From Thalassotalea marina (lineage in GTDB: Bacteria; Pseudomonadota; Gammaproteobacteria; Enterobacterales; Alteromonadaceae): DNA of 64,000 nt. The DNA lies in assembly GCF_014656435.1 (NCBI RefSeq), contig NZ_BNCK01000001.1:124001-188000 (forward strand), written 5' to 3'. Below are positions 37,709-46,835 of the stretch, in pieces (positions within the stretch are counted from its first letter, which is position 1; every line of letters starts with the position of its first letter). Both the position numbers and the translations under genes were made by a program. The notes below the pieces were generated by a model. It did no database searches. It was given only the letters and a program-made list of their open reading frames with translations, and was not told the DNA's origin.

Positions 37709-38446
37709 TTGAATAACTTTACTGCACTTATTTGCTTTTTACTGGCTTTTGTTTCAAATACCGTAACCGCTGAAACGATTTATGTTGCTATCGCCTCGAA
37801 TTTTATTAAACCTGCCAATAAGATTATTCATCAGTTTGAGCAAGAAACTGGGCACCAAGTGAAAGCCTCTTTTGGTTCATCAGGTAAACTTTATGCACAA
37901 ATTAAACATGGCGCGCCGTTTTCTTTGTTTTTATCTGCTGATCAAGACAAACCAAAAAAGCTGATAAAAGAAGGCTATGCATCACAAGATGATGTAGCAA
38001 CTTATGCTGTGGGGCAGTTGGTCTTGTGGTCTGCTAATCCTGCGTTTAAGGGAAAAGAGCAACAGCGTTTAGCTAATGCTCAGTTTAATAAAATAGCAGT
38101 AGCCAACCCTAAACTTGCGCCATATGGCTTAGCGGCGCAGCATTTTTTAAAAAATTATCAATTTAAACCAAGCCAAATGGTGATTGGTGAAAATATCAAT
38201 CAAGCATTTCAATTTGTTGCTACAGGCAATGCCGATTTAGGTCTAATCGCCAAGTCACAATTACCCGATGGAGAAAGTGGTTGGTTGGTTCCTGATACGC
38301 TTTACCCTGCTATTCAGCAAGATATGTTACTGATTCAATCGTCTTCTCACTACCATGTCGCCAAACAATTATTTGATTATTTTAAAACACCAAACAGCCA
38401 AAATATTGTAGCGAGTTTTGGTTATAAACTGCCGGCGGAGGATTGA
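37709..38446 (+). CDS. modA: Molybdate ABC transporter substrate-binding protein
   Basis: 245 residues including a signal peptide ending NTVTA (residue 21). The mature N-terminus ETIYVAIASNF, then FGSSGKLYAQI and GAPFSLFLSADQDKP, are the oxyanion-binding landmarks of ModA; GNADLGLIAKSQ is a further family motif. It binds molybdate or tungstate in the periplasm. The only plausible start in the frame is TTG 37709, whose ribosome-binding site is poor (AGG almost touching), so expression may be weak or an upstream ATT could be used. The modB and modC genes follow in overlapping order. Confidence 0.85.
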   Translation: MNNFTALICFLLAFVSNTVTAETIYVAIASNFIKPANKIIHQFEQETGHQVKASFGSSGKLYAQIKHGAPFSLFLSADQDKPKKLIKEGYASQDDVATYAVGQLVLWSANPAFKGKEQQRLANAQFNKIAVANPKLAPYGLAAQHFLKNYQFKPSQMVIGENINQAFQFVATGNADLGLIAKSQLPDGESGWLVPDTLYPAIQQDMLLIQSSSHYHVAKQLFDYFKTPNSQNIVASFGYKLPAED

Positions 38447-38448
38447 GT

Positions 38449-39153
38449 TTGTTGGCGTTAAGTGCCCATGATTGGGGAGCTATTGGACTTACTATTAAAT
38501 TAGCAACCACAGTAACTGTACTCTTGATGTTAATTGGTACTCCCATTGCTTGGTGGTTGGCCAATACACAATCAAGGTTTAAAGGAGTGATAGGTGCTGT
38601 TGTAGCGCTGCCGTTAGTATTACCACCTACAGTGATTGGATTTTACGTGTTAATTGCCATGGGGCCTTCGGGCTTTATTGGACAATTGACCAATTGGTTG
38701 GGCATAGGCACCTTAGCCTTTAGTTTCTGGGGACTGGTTATTGCTTCTATGTTTTATTCTTTGCCCTTTGTTGTGCAACCTATTCAAAATGCAATGGAAG
38801 CGATTGGCCGTAGGCCACTTGAAGCAGCCGCAACTCTCAGGGCAAGCCCGCTGGATCAATTTTTTACGGTTGTCTTGCCGTTAGCCAAACCTGGGTTTAT
38901 TTCTGCGATGATTCTTGGTTTTGCTCATACTGTTGGCGAATTTGGTGTTGTACTGATGATAGGTGGTAACATTCCAGGGGAAACTCAGGTGGTTAGTGTG
39001 CAAATCTACGAACATGTGGAAGCACTAGATTATGCTCAAGCACATAAGTTATCTTTTTTAATGATAGCCTTTTCTTTTGTTGTTTTATTGTCGCTATACA
39101 GCTTTCAAGGTCGTTTTTCTAACCTAGTGTTCCATCATGACAAACAAAAATAA
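38449..39153 (+). CDS. modB: Molybdate ABC transporter permease
   Basis: About 234 residues with five to six membrane helices. GRRPLEAAATLRASPLDQF with VLPLAKPGF is the EAA coupling loop and AHTVGEFGVVLMIGGNIPGET is the diagnostic ModB segment. The start is uncertain: TTG 38443 overlaps the modA stop, but GGAG lies eight bases before TTG 38449, which I prefer. It forms the membrane channel with ModC and overlaps modC by 17 bases. Confidence 0.85.
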   Translation: MLALSAHDWGAIGLTIKLATTVTVLLMLIGTPIAWWLANTQSRFKGVIGAVVALPLVLPPTVIGFYVLIAMGPSGFIGQLTNWLGIGTLAFSFWGLVIASMFYSLPFVVQPIQNAMEAIGRRPLEAAATLRASPLDQFFTVVLPLAKPGFISAMILGFAHTVGEFGVVLMIGGNIPGETQVVSVQIYEHVEALDYAQAHKLSFLMIAFSFVVLLSLYSFQGRFSNLVFHHDKQK

Positions 39154-40228
39154 TCATAATACACCAGCGATAAAGGTGACATGTCAGCTTAACAGGGCGG
39201 GTTTTGCTTTGAACCTTGATCTTGAACTGCCAGCAAAAGGTATAACGGCTATTTTTGGCCAATCTGGTTCAGGTAAAACCACCTTGTTACGAATTATTGC
39301 TGGGTTGGAGCAAGTTGCAGGCAGTGAAGTTCATCTCGGGCATGTATGCTGGCAAAGTGGTGACAGCTTTGTACCAACTTATAAGCGGCAATTGGGTTAT
39401 GTATTTCAAGAAGCCAATCTTTTTTCTCATTTAACGGCGCAGCAAAATTTAGATTATGCAATCAAGCGTGCTGATGAAAAGGTTGATGCGCAGTACATAA
39501 CTCAGATCATTGATTTATTAGGTATATCGAGTATTTTATCTCAGTATCCAGCACAATTATCTGGTGGAGAGGCACAACGTGTTGCTATCGCTAGAGCTTT
39601 GTTGATTAAACCTAAATTATTATTAATGGATGAACCTCTGGCCTCGTTGGATGATGCTAAAAAGGCTGAAATTTTGCCTTACCTTGAGCGACTTCACAGC
39701 GAACTTAATATGCCTATATTGTATGTTAGTCACTCAATGCAAGAAGTCGCTCGTTTGGCTGATCATGCCGTTGTATTGCAAGATGGGAAAGTGGTTGTTG
39801 AAGGGGAGCTAACCCAGGTTTTTTCTCAATTAAATTTGCCTGAGCATATTGCCAAAGGAACAATTATTTCAGGAAAAATCACTGAGTACGATGATAAGTG
39901 GCAACTGGCAAAATTGACTTTTGTGGGCGGATATTTTTGGTTGCCAAAACAAAGTATCATCAACCCTGAAGATGTTAGAGTGCAGATCTTAGCTAAAGAT
40001 GTCGCGCTGTCATTATCTTGCCCTATAGATACCAGTGTTCAGAATAAAATTTCTGCCCGGATTGTTGATATTCAAACCGCCCAAGAGCCAACAACTATAC
40101 TGGTTAAATTAGCGATTGGTGAAAGTACTATTATTGCGCAAGTGACAAAAAAATCTGTTCAAATGCTCTCGTTAACTCAGGGCAAAGAAGTATGGGCGAT
40201 GATCAAAACCATGGCGATTGTACGATAG
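39137..40228 (+). CDS. modC: Molybdate ABC transporter ATPase with MOP/TOBE domain
   Basis: 363 residues. Walker A GQSGSGKTT, signature LSGGEAQRVAIARALL and Walker B LLLMDEPLASLD lie in the first 230 residues; SHSMQEVARLADH holds the switch histidine. The C-terminal ~75 residues (ISARIVDIQTAQEPTTILVKL, then QVTKKSVQMLSL) form the TOBE/MOP molybdate-binding domain of ModC. Drives molybdate import with ModAB. No ModE regulator gene is seen nearby. Confidence 0.92.
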   Translation: MTNKNNHNTPAIKVTCQLNRAGFALNLDLELPAKGITAIFGQSGSGKTTLLRIIAGLEQVAGSEVHLGHVCWQSGDSFVPTYKRQLGYVFQEANLFSHLTAQQNLDYAIKRADEKVDAQYITQIIDLLGISSILSQYPAQLSGGEAQRVAIARALLIKPKLLLMDEPLASLDDAKKAEILPYLERLHSELNMPILYVSHSMQEVARLADHAVVLQDGKVVVEGELTQVFSQLNLPEHIAKGTIISGKITEYDDKWQLAKLTFVGGYFWLPKQSIINPEDVRVQILAKDVALSLSCPIDTSVQNKISARIVDIQTAQEPTTILVKLAIGESTIIAQVTKKSVQMLSLTQGKEVWAMIKTMAIVR

Positions 40229-40233
40229 TTTTG

Positions 40234-40275
40234 AACTTGCTGCTCATAAGTAAATATGACTAAGAGCAGCAAGTT
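40234..40275. terminator. Inverted repeat between convergent modC and PepSY genes
   Basis: AACTTGCTGCTC (40234-40245) and GAGCAGCAAGTT (40264-40275) pair perfectly over 12 bp across an 18-base loop. Position between convergent genes supports a shared terminator, though T runs are short. Confidence 0.6.
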
Positions 40276-40279
40276 ATGG

Positions 40280-41902
40280 TTATTTAGATTCTGCTAAATT
40301 TAATGCTGGTTGAGCAACTGGTGTTTTTCCAATATACCAAACACTGTTTTCTTCACCATTTAATGCCCTGTGTTTTGTTTTTTGTGCGGCGACATAAAAA
40401 ATAATGGCAAAAACAACAGCAACAAAATCTACAATAAGTGTTGAAGTGTCAAAAGTTGACCAAATATGCCACTGTGGCACTAATGCGGTTACAACCGTGG
40501 TCATGACAATGCCTGCACATGCAAAGCTTATTAACTGTTGCAAGTGAATTGCCGCAATTGCAGCACCTCGGCTAAAGCTATAAATAATCGTAGCAAAAAA
40601 CACTAAATAGTAACACCATAGGTAACCATGGTTTATCGAGGTTCCCATGATGTATAGCCACTTATTGGCAAACAAGGTAATTGCTACCCCGGCAATTGAA
40701 CCTAAACAAACAGCTACCGTTAATGCCGCCATAAATTTGCTAGAGCGTGTTTGTTGGGGAGATTTTTGTCGACGTTTTTCAAGCCACAGTAAGTTACCCG
40801 TATAAAACAAAAATGCTCCCATTAAACCGAGTAGAAAATAAATCCAACGGCCTGTGTTTCCAGCATAATTGCCAAAATGTAAGGCAAAAAATGATTTCAC
40901 TATGGTGTTGTAGCTATTTTCCCCTGGCGGCATGATAGAAGTGTATGCAATGTCCATGGTAAATGCGTGAATATAAATAAAATCACTAAAGCCACCGCGC
41001 ATCAGTTGGTTGTCAGTAACAACTTCTAAAGCAGCAGTAGGGGCGTCAGAGGTTAATCTTGAAAATTCGATCGATTTAAGTTGATAACCTGGTGCAAGTT
41101 CCGCGACTTTTTCACGATAGGTGTCAATCGAAGGCAGTTGTTCAATGTTATAAATTTGCTTATTGCTTTCTGCAGGATCTTCGGCAAATAAAGGCTTATC
41201 ACCGTAAATAGCTTGCAAGCCATCATACAGTGGGTGGTGGAATGCAAAAATGACCACGCTCCATGCGATGATAAAATGAAACGGTAAACTTAATACCCCT
41301 ACTAAGTTATGTGAGTCGAGCCAAAAACGACTTGCACCTTTGTTTGTTCGCAAAGCAAATAAGGTTTTTACTAAAGTGGGCAGTAAAAAGATCACGCCAG
41401 AGACAATAGCAATAAAATATAGCGCTGCGGCAATCCCTAGAATTTGCACACCAAGGTCTTCGTCACCAAGTTTGCCTGCTATGCCCGCCGTTCTATGCAG
41501 CTGATCAATCAAAGTGCCTAATTCACTACGCGGAGTTGTTTGTAACTGCAGTTGGTCATTTTTATCAAGCGTGGCATGAGTTAATGTATTACCCAGATTG
41601 ATACCACGACTGCCACCTTGTTCATACCAAGTGATAGGAGATTGGTCTTGCTCGAAATTGACCGTCAAGCTTCGTTTGGCTTTATCGGAATATGCATACG
41701 CTTGTTGAATTAATGCATCATAACGTTGCGGCTCAATTTGCGTTAGTTGATGTGTTGGTGGTGTAGCCCATGCCTCAATAGCAGGTTTAAACATGGTTAA
41801 CGAGCCTGCATAAAAACCAATAAATAACACCAAACCCGCACAAATACCTGTCCACGTGTGTAGTGTTTGATAGGTTCTTAAAATATCACTTCTTACTTTC
41901 AT
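40280..41902 (-). CDS. PepSY-associated membrane protein (PiuB-like)
   Basis: 540 residues from ATG 41902, which overlaps the previous stop (ATGA) and has AAGGA seven bases upstream. The N-terminal helix preceded by LRTYQTLHTWTGICAGLVLF carries the family histidine; LVGVLSLPFHFIIAWSV and FALHFGNYAGNTGRWIYFLLG are the other conserved helix-histidine segments of PepSY-TM proteins. About seven membrane helices. Relatives are linked to ferric-siderophore use and may reduce iron at the inner membrane. It ends a three-gene overlapping operon with a Fur-like site upstream. Confidence 0.82.
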   Translation of the reverse strand: MKVRSDILRTYQTLHTWTGICAGLVLFIGFYAGSLTMFKPAIEAWATPPTHQLTQIEPQRYDALIQQAYAYSDKAKRSLTVNFEQDQSPITWYEQGGSRGINLGNTLTHATLDKNDQLQLQTTPRSELGTLIDQLHRTAGIAGKLGDEDLGVQILGIAAALYFIAIVSGVIFLLPTLVKTLFALRTNKGASRFWLDSHNLVGVLSLPFHFIIAWSVVIFAFHHPLYDGLQAIYGDKPLFAEDPAESNKQIYNIEQLPSIDTYREKVAELAPGYQLKSIEFSRLTSDAPTAALEVVTDNQLMRGGFSDFIYIHAFTMDIAYTSIMPPGENSYNTIVKSFFALHFGNYAGNTGRWIYFLLGLMGAFLFYTGNLLWLEKRRQKSPQQTRSSKFMAALTVAVCLGSIAGVAITLFANKWLYIMGTSINHGYLWCYYLVFFATIIYSFSRGAAIAAIHLQQLISFACAGIVMTTVVTALVPQWHIWSTFDTSTLIVDFVAVVFAIIFYVAAQKTKHRALNGEENSVWYIGKTPVAQPALNLAESK

Positions 41903-42198
41903 GCCCATGTCCTTAAAGCAAAGAAAACTGCATAGCCAACCATGTTGGCGATCAATAAATATTTAAAAGCTTGCCCAGCGGTTTTGAACAGGTAAACAAA
42001 AGGCAGGCAGAGTAACCAAATTAAACCCACTAACCACATGTTTAATTGTACTTTTACTGGAGCATCGATTCCCCCAGGGCCATACCAAGCAAAGATGGCG
42101 ATAATTGAATAGGCGAATGACAAACCCAGAACAACACCAATCAAAGTTTTACGCCACCAATGGGGTTGAATTTTCTGTTCAGCGGTTAATCGGCTCAT
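41899..42198 (-). CDS. Small membrane protein of the PepSY operon (DUF3649-like)
   Basis: 99 residues with three membrane helices (about 17-38, 51-70, 77-95). It sits between the DUF3325-like and PepSY genes and overlaps both by ATGA, so all three are translationally coupled. The size and position match the DUF3649 member of siderophore-associated PepSY operons; the assignment is by context and general pattern. Function unknown. Confidence 0.7.
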   Translation of the reverse strand: MSRLTAEQKIQPHWWRKTLIGVVLGLSFAYSIIAIFAWYGPGGIDAPVKVQLNMWLVGLIWLLCLPFVYLFKTAGQAFKYLLIANMVGYAVFFALRTWA

Positions 42199-42458
42199 GA
42201 TTTTGCTCCAGCATTTTTAAATAGGGTAAAGAAAGGAATAGCGATAAAAATTAGCATTAAAGTCATAAGCCAGATAAAAACTGCTGAAATAGGGGATTGT
42301 ATTTGTTGCCATGCAATTAAGGCCAAAATCACGTTGGTATATGCAAGAACCTTCATTTTTTGGGGTAGAGGGCGGGCAAATATACGTTGATTTTTATGAC
42401 ATAGATAAAAGGTTAGCACACCACAAATTGAGGTTATCAGCGCAATTATTTGAAACAT
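42195..42458 (-). CDS. Small membrane protein of the PepSY operon (DUF3325-like)
   Basis: 87 residues from ATG 42458 (a TTG lies one codon earlier). Three membrane helices, with a positively charged cytoplasmic stretch CHKNQRIFARPLPQKMK after the first. This layout matches DUF3325, commonly the first member of PiuB-type operons. A Fur-like site lies about 135 bases upstream. Function unknown. Confidence 0.7.
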   Translation of the reverse strand: MFQIIALITSICGVLTFYLCHKNQRIFARPLPQKMKVLAYTNVILALIAWQQIQSPISAVFIWLMTLMLIFIAIPFFTLFKNAGAKS

Positions 42459-42590
42459 CAAAACAGTTAGTCCTTTTGTAAATTTGTTTGTAATTGCTAA
42501 GTGATTGCATCAAAAATTACCTTCGATAGCGCAATAGCTAATTTTAACTTCTTGATATCAATCATATAGGTAGATAATGGAAAGGCGAAT

Positions 42591-42603
42591 AATAACAATT
42601 ATC
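42591..42603 (-). promoter_or_regulatory. Candidate Fur box upstream of the PepSY operon
   Basis: On the minus strand GATAATTGTTATT matches the 6-1-6 Fur unit GATAATNATTATC at 10 of 12 positions. It lies about 135 bases before the operon start. The surroundings are very AT-rich, so chance similarity is possible; the gene content (PepSY/PiuB) makes iron control likely. Confidence 0.45.
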
Positions 42604-42820
42604 AATAAATTGCGCATGCTTTTTATCGAGGGACTTACATAGATAAAGAGGCGGCTTGTCTGTAATGATGGCGATTTTACGCTAGTCAAAATATTTACTA
42701 GTAAAATATATTATATTTAGGATGTTATATGGTGTGTGAGTGCAAACATACTGTGGTGTAGTAAATCCATGAACTCAAGGTTTTAAAGGCTTGTTGATCG
42801 TTGAAAGTTGTAACAAAATG
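42604..42820. other. Intergenic region between the PepSY operon and putA
   Basis: With the preceding ~140 bases this makes a gene-free stretch of about 360 bases. It is AT-rich; apart from the Fur-like box and the putA terminator I see no structure, repeat or short coding frame worth naming. Confidence 0.4.
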
Positions 42821-42850
42821 AAAAAGCCAGTCACAATGGACTGGCTTTTT
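42821..42850 (-). terminator. Rho-independent terminator of putA
   Basis: AAAAAGCCAGTC (42821-42832) and GACTGGCTTTTT (42839-42850) form a perfect 12-bp stem with a 6-base loop. On the minus strand it ends in five T residues, 23 bases beyond the putA stop. Confidence 0.88.
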
Positions 42851-42872
42851 GAATGCGAGATGTGTTCGTTAA

Positions 42873-45800
42873 TTAACCGACGTTAGATTCCATGGTCATT
42901 AACGATGCGTTACCACCTGCGGCTGTTGTATCAATAGTTACTGTTTTTTCAGTGACCATGCGATGGAACAAACCTTTATTCGAGTACGCAGTGATTAGCG
43001 GTAAAATGGCACCCTTGCGTGCAGCGATAGTTTCACCCACTAATTGCTTAAACGGACTTGAATTATCAACAATAGCACCTGCCAATGAAGCATGTTCAAG
43101 AACGCTTGGTAAGTGACCAAGTTTAACCGCTTGGAATACACCGTGTGGTAAACCAGCTTCTGCTAACAATCCTGCAATTGCTTGTGCTTCAGCGTAGTAT
43201 TCATTATCAACAATTGCGATAACACTGTTACCAGCTGCTAATGCCGAAATTACTGAGATTAACCAGAAATTAAATGGTGTATCTTTACAGCGTAATGCCG
43301 CTAATGTGCCACGTGATTCTAAATACAAGGTATTTGATTCACCTGTAGGGCCAGGTAATACTTTCGCCTTACTTAACACTTTTTCAATGAATAACAATTG
43401 CTCACGAGCTGCAGTTAATGTTTCAGAAACATTGGTTTCCTGAGTTAAAACTACTTTGTTTGAAGCAATTTTTGCCAATAACTGACGTAAGATTGAAATC
43501 TTATTGTTAACAGGAACAAAGCCCCATTCAACTTCGATTTGCTTAGCAGCAGTTAATTGCGTGTTTACTGCACTAACAGCCGTTGCACATTGAGTTACTT
43601 CAGCTTCAAAAGCAGCTTTAGTCTCTGCAGTCATCTCAACATTTGCTGTCGTGGTTTTTTCTTTCACTAAGCGAGTTAAGTACATTGGGCCACCGGCTTT
43701 AGGGCCTGTACCAGATAAACCGCGACCACCAAATGGTTGTACACCAACAACAGCGCCGATCATATTACGGTTAACATAAACGTTACCCGCGCGTGAGCGT
43801 GCCGCTAAGTATTGAGCTTTTTCTTCAATACGTGTGTGAATACCCATGGTTAGACCAAAACCTGTGCCATTGATTTGATCAATTACATTTTCAAGTTGAG
43901 ACGCCTTGTAGCGAATAACGTGAACACATGGACCAAATACTTCTTTCTCAAGTACTGATAAATCTTTGATTTCGTATAAACGAGGAACAAAGAAGTTGTG
44001 TTCATCTTCACCAATGCCTTCAGCTAATTCAGGTGCTTTACAAGCATAGTGTAATGTACCGCGAGATTTTAAGTAATCAACGTGTTCGTTAAGTGCATTT
44101 AACGCTTTTTTATCGATTACTGGACCAACGTCTGTTGTTAAAAATGCTGGGTCACCAATATGTAGTTCCTGCATAGCACCTTTGATCATGTTGATGATCT
44201 TGTCAGCTACTTCTTCTTGCAAGAATAAAACACGTAGTGCAGAACAGCGTTGACCAGCACTTTGGAAGCCTGAAGATACAACGTCATCAACCACTTGCTC
44301 TGGTAAGGCAGTTGAGTCAACTACCATACAGTTTTGGCCACCAGTTTCAGCAATAAGTGGCACTGGGTCGCCAGAACGCTCTGCTAGTTTTTGTGAGATC
44401 CAGCTACCTGTTTCAGTTGAACCAGTAAACATGATCGCTTGTACACGCTCATCAGGTACTATGGTTTGACCTACTTTGCTACCACGCGCAATGACTGGAA
44501 TAACAACATCTTCAGGTAAACCTGATTCAATCATTAATTCAATAGTGCGAAGAGCAACTAAGCTGGTTTGCTCAGCAGGTTTTGCAACAACAGTATTACC
44601 TACAACAATAGCAGCAGATACTTGGCCTAAGAAAATAGCTAATGGGAAGTTCCACGGGCTGATACATAACACAACACCACGTGATGTTAAGTTATCGTCA
44701 GCTAATAACTCTTTTGCTCTTGCTGCGTAGTAACGACAAAAATCTACTGCTTCACGGACTTCTGCTACACCATCAGGTACAGTTTTACCCGCTTCTTTAG
44801 TACACATAGCAATTAATTCATCGCGATGTGCTTCTAGAGCGTCAGCAGTTTTTAATAAGATCTCAGCGCGAGCTTCAACAGATGTTGTTGACCAAGAGTC
44901 AAATGCTTTGTGAGCGCGCTCAACAATAGCTTGCATCTCTTGTTCATCAGCATGTTTGATGTAACCAATAACTTCTTTGTTGTTAGCAGGGTTAGTTACC
45001 GCTTCGCCACCTTCAATTGGTGTTGCTTGTTTGGCTTTTTCAACCCAAGCGTTAAGGTTATCACGCATTTCGCTAACGTCATCAACGTCAGTTAAATCGA
45101 TACCTTTAGAGTTTAAACGGCCAACACCATGCTCTTCTTGATAGATATCAAGAGACTGAGGAATTTGTGGGTTGTACTTGTCTTGCCAGCTACGAACGGT
45201 TTCAACCGGATCTGCTAATAGCGACTCAACAGGAATATTGTCATCAACAATATTATTTACAAATGATGAGTTAGCACCGTTTTCTAATAAACGACGTACT
45301 AAATAGGCTAATAGATCTGAGTGTTCACCTACTGGTGCATAAACGCGACAAGGTACTTTCTTGCCATTTACCACTTGATCGTATAAAGACTCACCCATGC
45401 CGTGAAGGCGCTGGAATTCATAACCTGCGTCACCTTCGGCCATCTCAAGGATAGTGGCAACAGTATAAGCATTATGTGTCGCAAATTGTGGATAAATAGT
45501 GTCGCGATACTCTAATAACTTCTTCGCACACGCTTGGTACGATACATCAGTAGAAGGCTTGCGAGAAAACACTGGGAAGTCATTGTAACCTTCTGCCTGT
45601 GCTTCTTTAATTTCGCTATCCCAGTAGGCGCCTTTTACTAAGCGCACCATCATTTGACGGCCCACTTTTTGTGTTAACTGACGTACCCATTCAATGACGT
45701 GAATACCACGCTTTTGGTAAGCCTGTACTGCGATACCAAAACCGTTCCAACCGTCTAAATCTTTGTCAGCAAATACCGCTTCTATGATATCTAATGAGAT

Positions 45801-46697
45801 ATCTAAGCGGTCGGCTTCTTCTGCGTCAACCGTAAAACCAATGTCGTAAGCCTTGGCAGCAAGTGCTAGCTTTTTAAGGCGAGGAATTAATTCTTCGATT
45901 ACGCGGTCGCGATGCGAAAATTCATAACGAGGGTGAATCGCTGATAATTTAATTGAAATACCAGGGCTTTTTTGTGGACCTTTGCCTTTGGCGGCATAAC
46001 CGATAGCATCAATCGCTTTCATGTAGGCGTCAAAATAACGGTCAGCATCTTTCATGGTGCGTGCACCTTCACCTAACATATCGTATGAATAGGTATAGCC
46101 TTTAGCTTCGGTATCTATAGCACGCTTGATAGCGCCTTCGATGGTGTGGCCCATAACAAACTGTGTGCCCATGATTTTCATGGCATAACGCACAGCTTTG
46201 CGAATTACTGGTTCACCTAAGCGACCTACGGTTTTTTTCAATAAACCAAATTGTGCTTTTTTCTTTTCGTCTGAGTAATTGACTAACTTACCAGTAAGCA
46301 ATAGACCCCAAGAAGAAGCATTAACAAATAAAGAGTCAGAGTTACCAATGTGTGAACTCCAATCACCATCCGCTAATTTATCGCGGATTAGGCTATCAGC
46401 AGTTGATTTGTCTGGTACACGCAATAAGGCTTCAGCCAAACACATCAATACCACACCTTCTTCTGTTGAAAGTGAAAACTCATTTAATAGGGCATCTACA
46501 CCGCCTTTACCCACTTGGTCTTTACGGATATTAACCACAAGTTGGCGAGCATATTCCCACGCGCGAGATTTAGCATCAACGCTAATTTCTGCAATAGGCA
46601 ATAAGTTAGCTAATACGTCATTTTCATTTGCACGATAGTTGTCGCGAATCGTTTGACGAATGCTACTGTCAGTTTTTAACGAACCATTAAAAAGCAT
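42873..46697 (-). CDS. putA: Bifunctional proline dehydrogenase / pyrroline-5-carboxylate dehydrogenase
   Basis: 1274 residues. The N-terminus lacks the ribbon-helix-helix DNA-binding domain of enterobacterial PutA. The FAD-dependent proline dehydrogenase barrel spans about 160-480 (SIKLSAIHPRYEFSH, LVKGAYWDSEIKEAQ, FATHNAYTV). The aldehyde dehydrogenase domain spans about 560-1020, with the catalytic cysteine near residue 818 in SAGQRCSALR and ISPWNFPLAIFLGQ before it. A further ~200 residues form the C-terminal ALDH-superfamily-like domain of long PutAs. Converts proline to glutamate. Without a DNA-binding domain it cannot self-repress; the divergent Lrp-type gene is the likely regulator. 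Confidence 0.94.
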   Translation of the reverse strand: MLFNGSLKTDSSIRQTIRDNYRANENDVLANLLPIAEISVDAKSRAWEYARQLVVNIRKDQVGKGGVDALLNEFSLSTEEGVVLMCLAEALLRVPDKSTADSLIRDKLADGDWSSHIGNSDSLFVNASSWGLLLTGKLVNYSDEKKKAQFGLLKKTVGRLGEPVIRKAVRYAMKIMGTQFVMGHTIEGAIKRAIDTEAKGYTYSYDMLGEGARTMKDADRYFDAYMKAIDAIGYAAKGKGPQKSPGISIKLSAIHPRYEFSHRDRVIEELIPRLKKLALAAKAYDIGFTVDAEEADRLDISLDIIEAVFADKDLDGWNGFGIAVQAYQKRGIHVIEWVRQLTQKVGRQMMVRLVKGAYWDSEIKEAQAEGYNDFPVFSRKPSTDVSYQACAKKLLEYRDTIYPQFATHNAYTVATILEMAEGDAGYEFQRLHGMGESLYDQVVNGKKVPCRVYAPVGEHSDLLAYLVRRLLENGANSSFVNNIVDDNIPVESLLADPVETVRSWQDKYNPQIPQSLDIYQEEHGVGRLNSKGIDLTDVDDVSEMRDNLNAWVEKAKQATPIEGGEAVTNPANNKEVIGYIKHADEQEMQAIVERAHKAFDSWSTTSVEARAEILLKTADALEAHRDELIAMCTKEAGKTVPDGVAEVREAVDFCRYYAARAKELLADDNLTSRGVVLCISPWNFPLAIFLGQVSAAIVVGNTVVAKPAEQTSLVALRTIELMIESGLPEDVVIPVIARGSKVGQTIVPDERVQAIMFTGSTETGSWISQKLAERSGDPVPLIAETGGQNCMVVDSTALPEQVVDDVVSSGFQSAGQRCSALRVLFLQEEVADKIINMIKGAMQELHIGDPAFLTTDVGPVIDKKALNALNEHVDYLKSRGTLHYACKAPELAEGIGEDEHNFFVPRLYEIKDLSVLEKEVFGPCVHVIRYKASQLENVIDQINGTGFGLTMGIHTRIEEKAQYLAARSRAGNVYVNRNMIGAVVGVQPFGGRGLSGTGPKAGGPMYLTRLVKEKTTTANVEMTAETKAAFEAEVTQCATAVSAVNTQLTAAKQIEVEWGFVPVNNKISILRQLLAKIASNKVVLTQETNVSETLTAAREQLLFIEKVLSKAKVLPGPTGESNTLYLESRGTLAALRCKDTPFNFWLISVISALAAGNSVIAIVDNEYYAEAQAIAGLLAEAGLPHGVFQAVKLGHLPSVLEHASLAGAIVDNSSPFKQLVGETIAARKGAILPLITAYSNKGLFHRMVTEKTVTIDTTAAGGNASLMTMESNVG

Positions 46698-46773
46698 AGG
46701 AACACCTACATTAACATTAATAATTTTTAGGGGCGCATTTTAGCCAACAGACAACAGAATGTGTTTGCGTATT

Positions 46774-46789
46774 TTCAGTAATTACAGAA
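46774..46789. promoter_or_regulatory. Candidate operator between putA and the lrp-type gene
   Basis: TTCAGTAATTACAGAA is a 16-bp palindrome apart from one non-matching pair. It lies centrally in the 138-base divergent promoter region and has the AT-rich core of Lrp/AsnC-type sites. Assignment to the divergent Lrp-type protein is by position. Confidence 0.45.
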
Positions 46790-46835
46790 TAATCTATGGC
46801 ATAAATTTAAAAATGACATAAAAGATACTGTTGAT

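Noticed and set aside
42705-42745. TGTTATATGG near 42714 as a Zur box
   Set aside because: Only the left half matches; the right half does not, and the flanking genes are not zinc-related.
46279-46638. A 119-codon plus-strand frame inside putA
   Set aside because: It is an antisense shadow of the well-conserved putA coding sequence.
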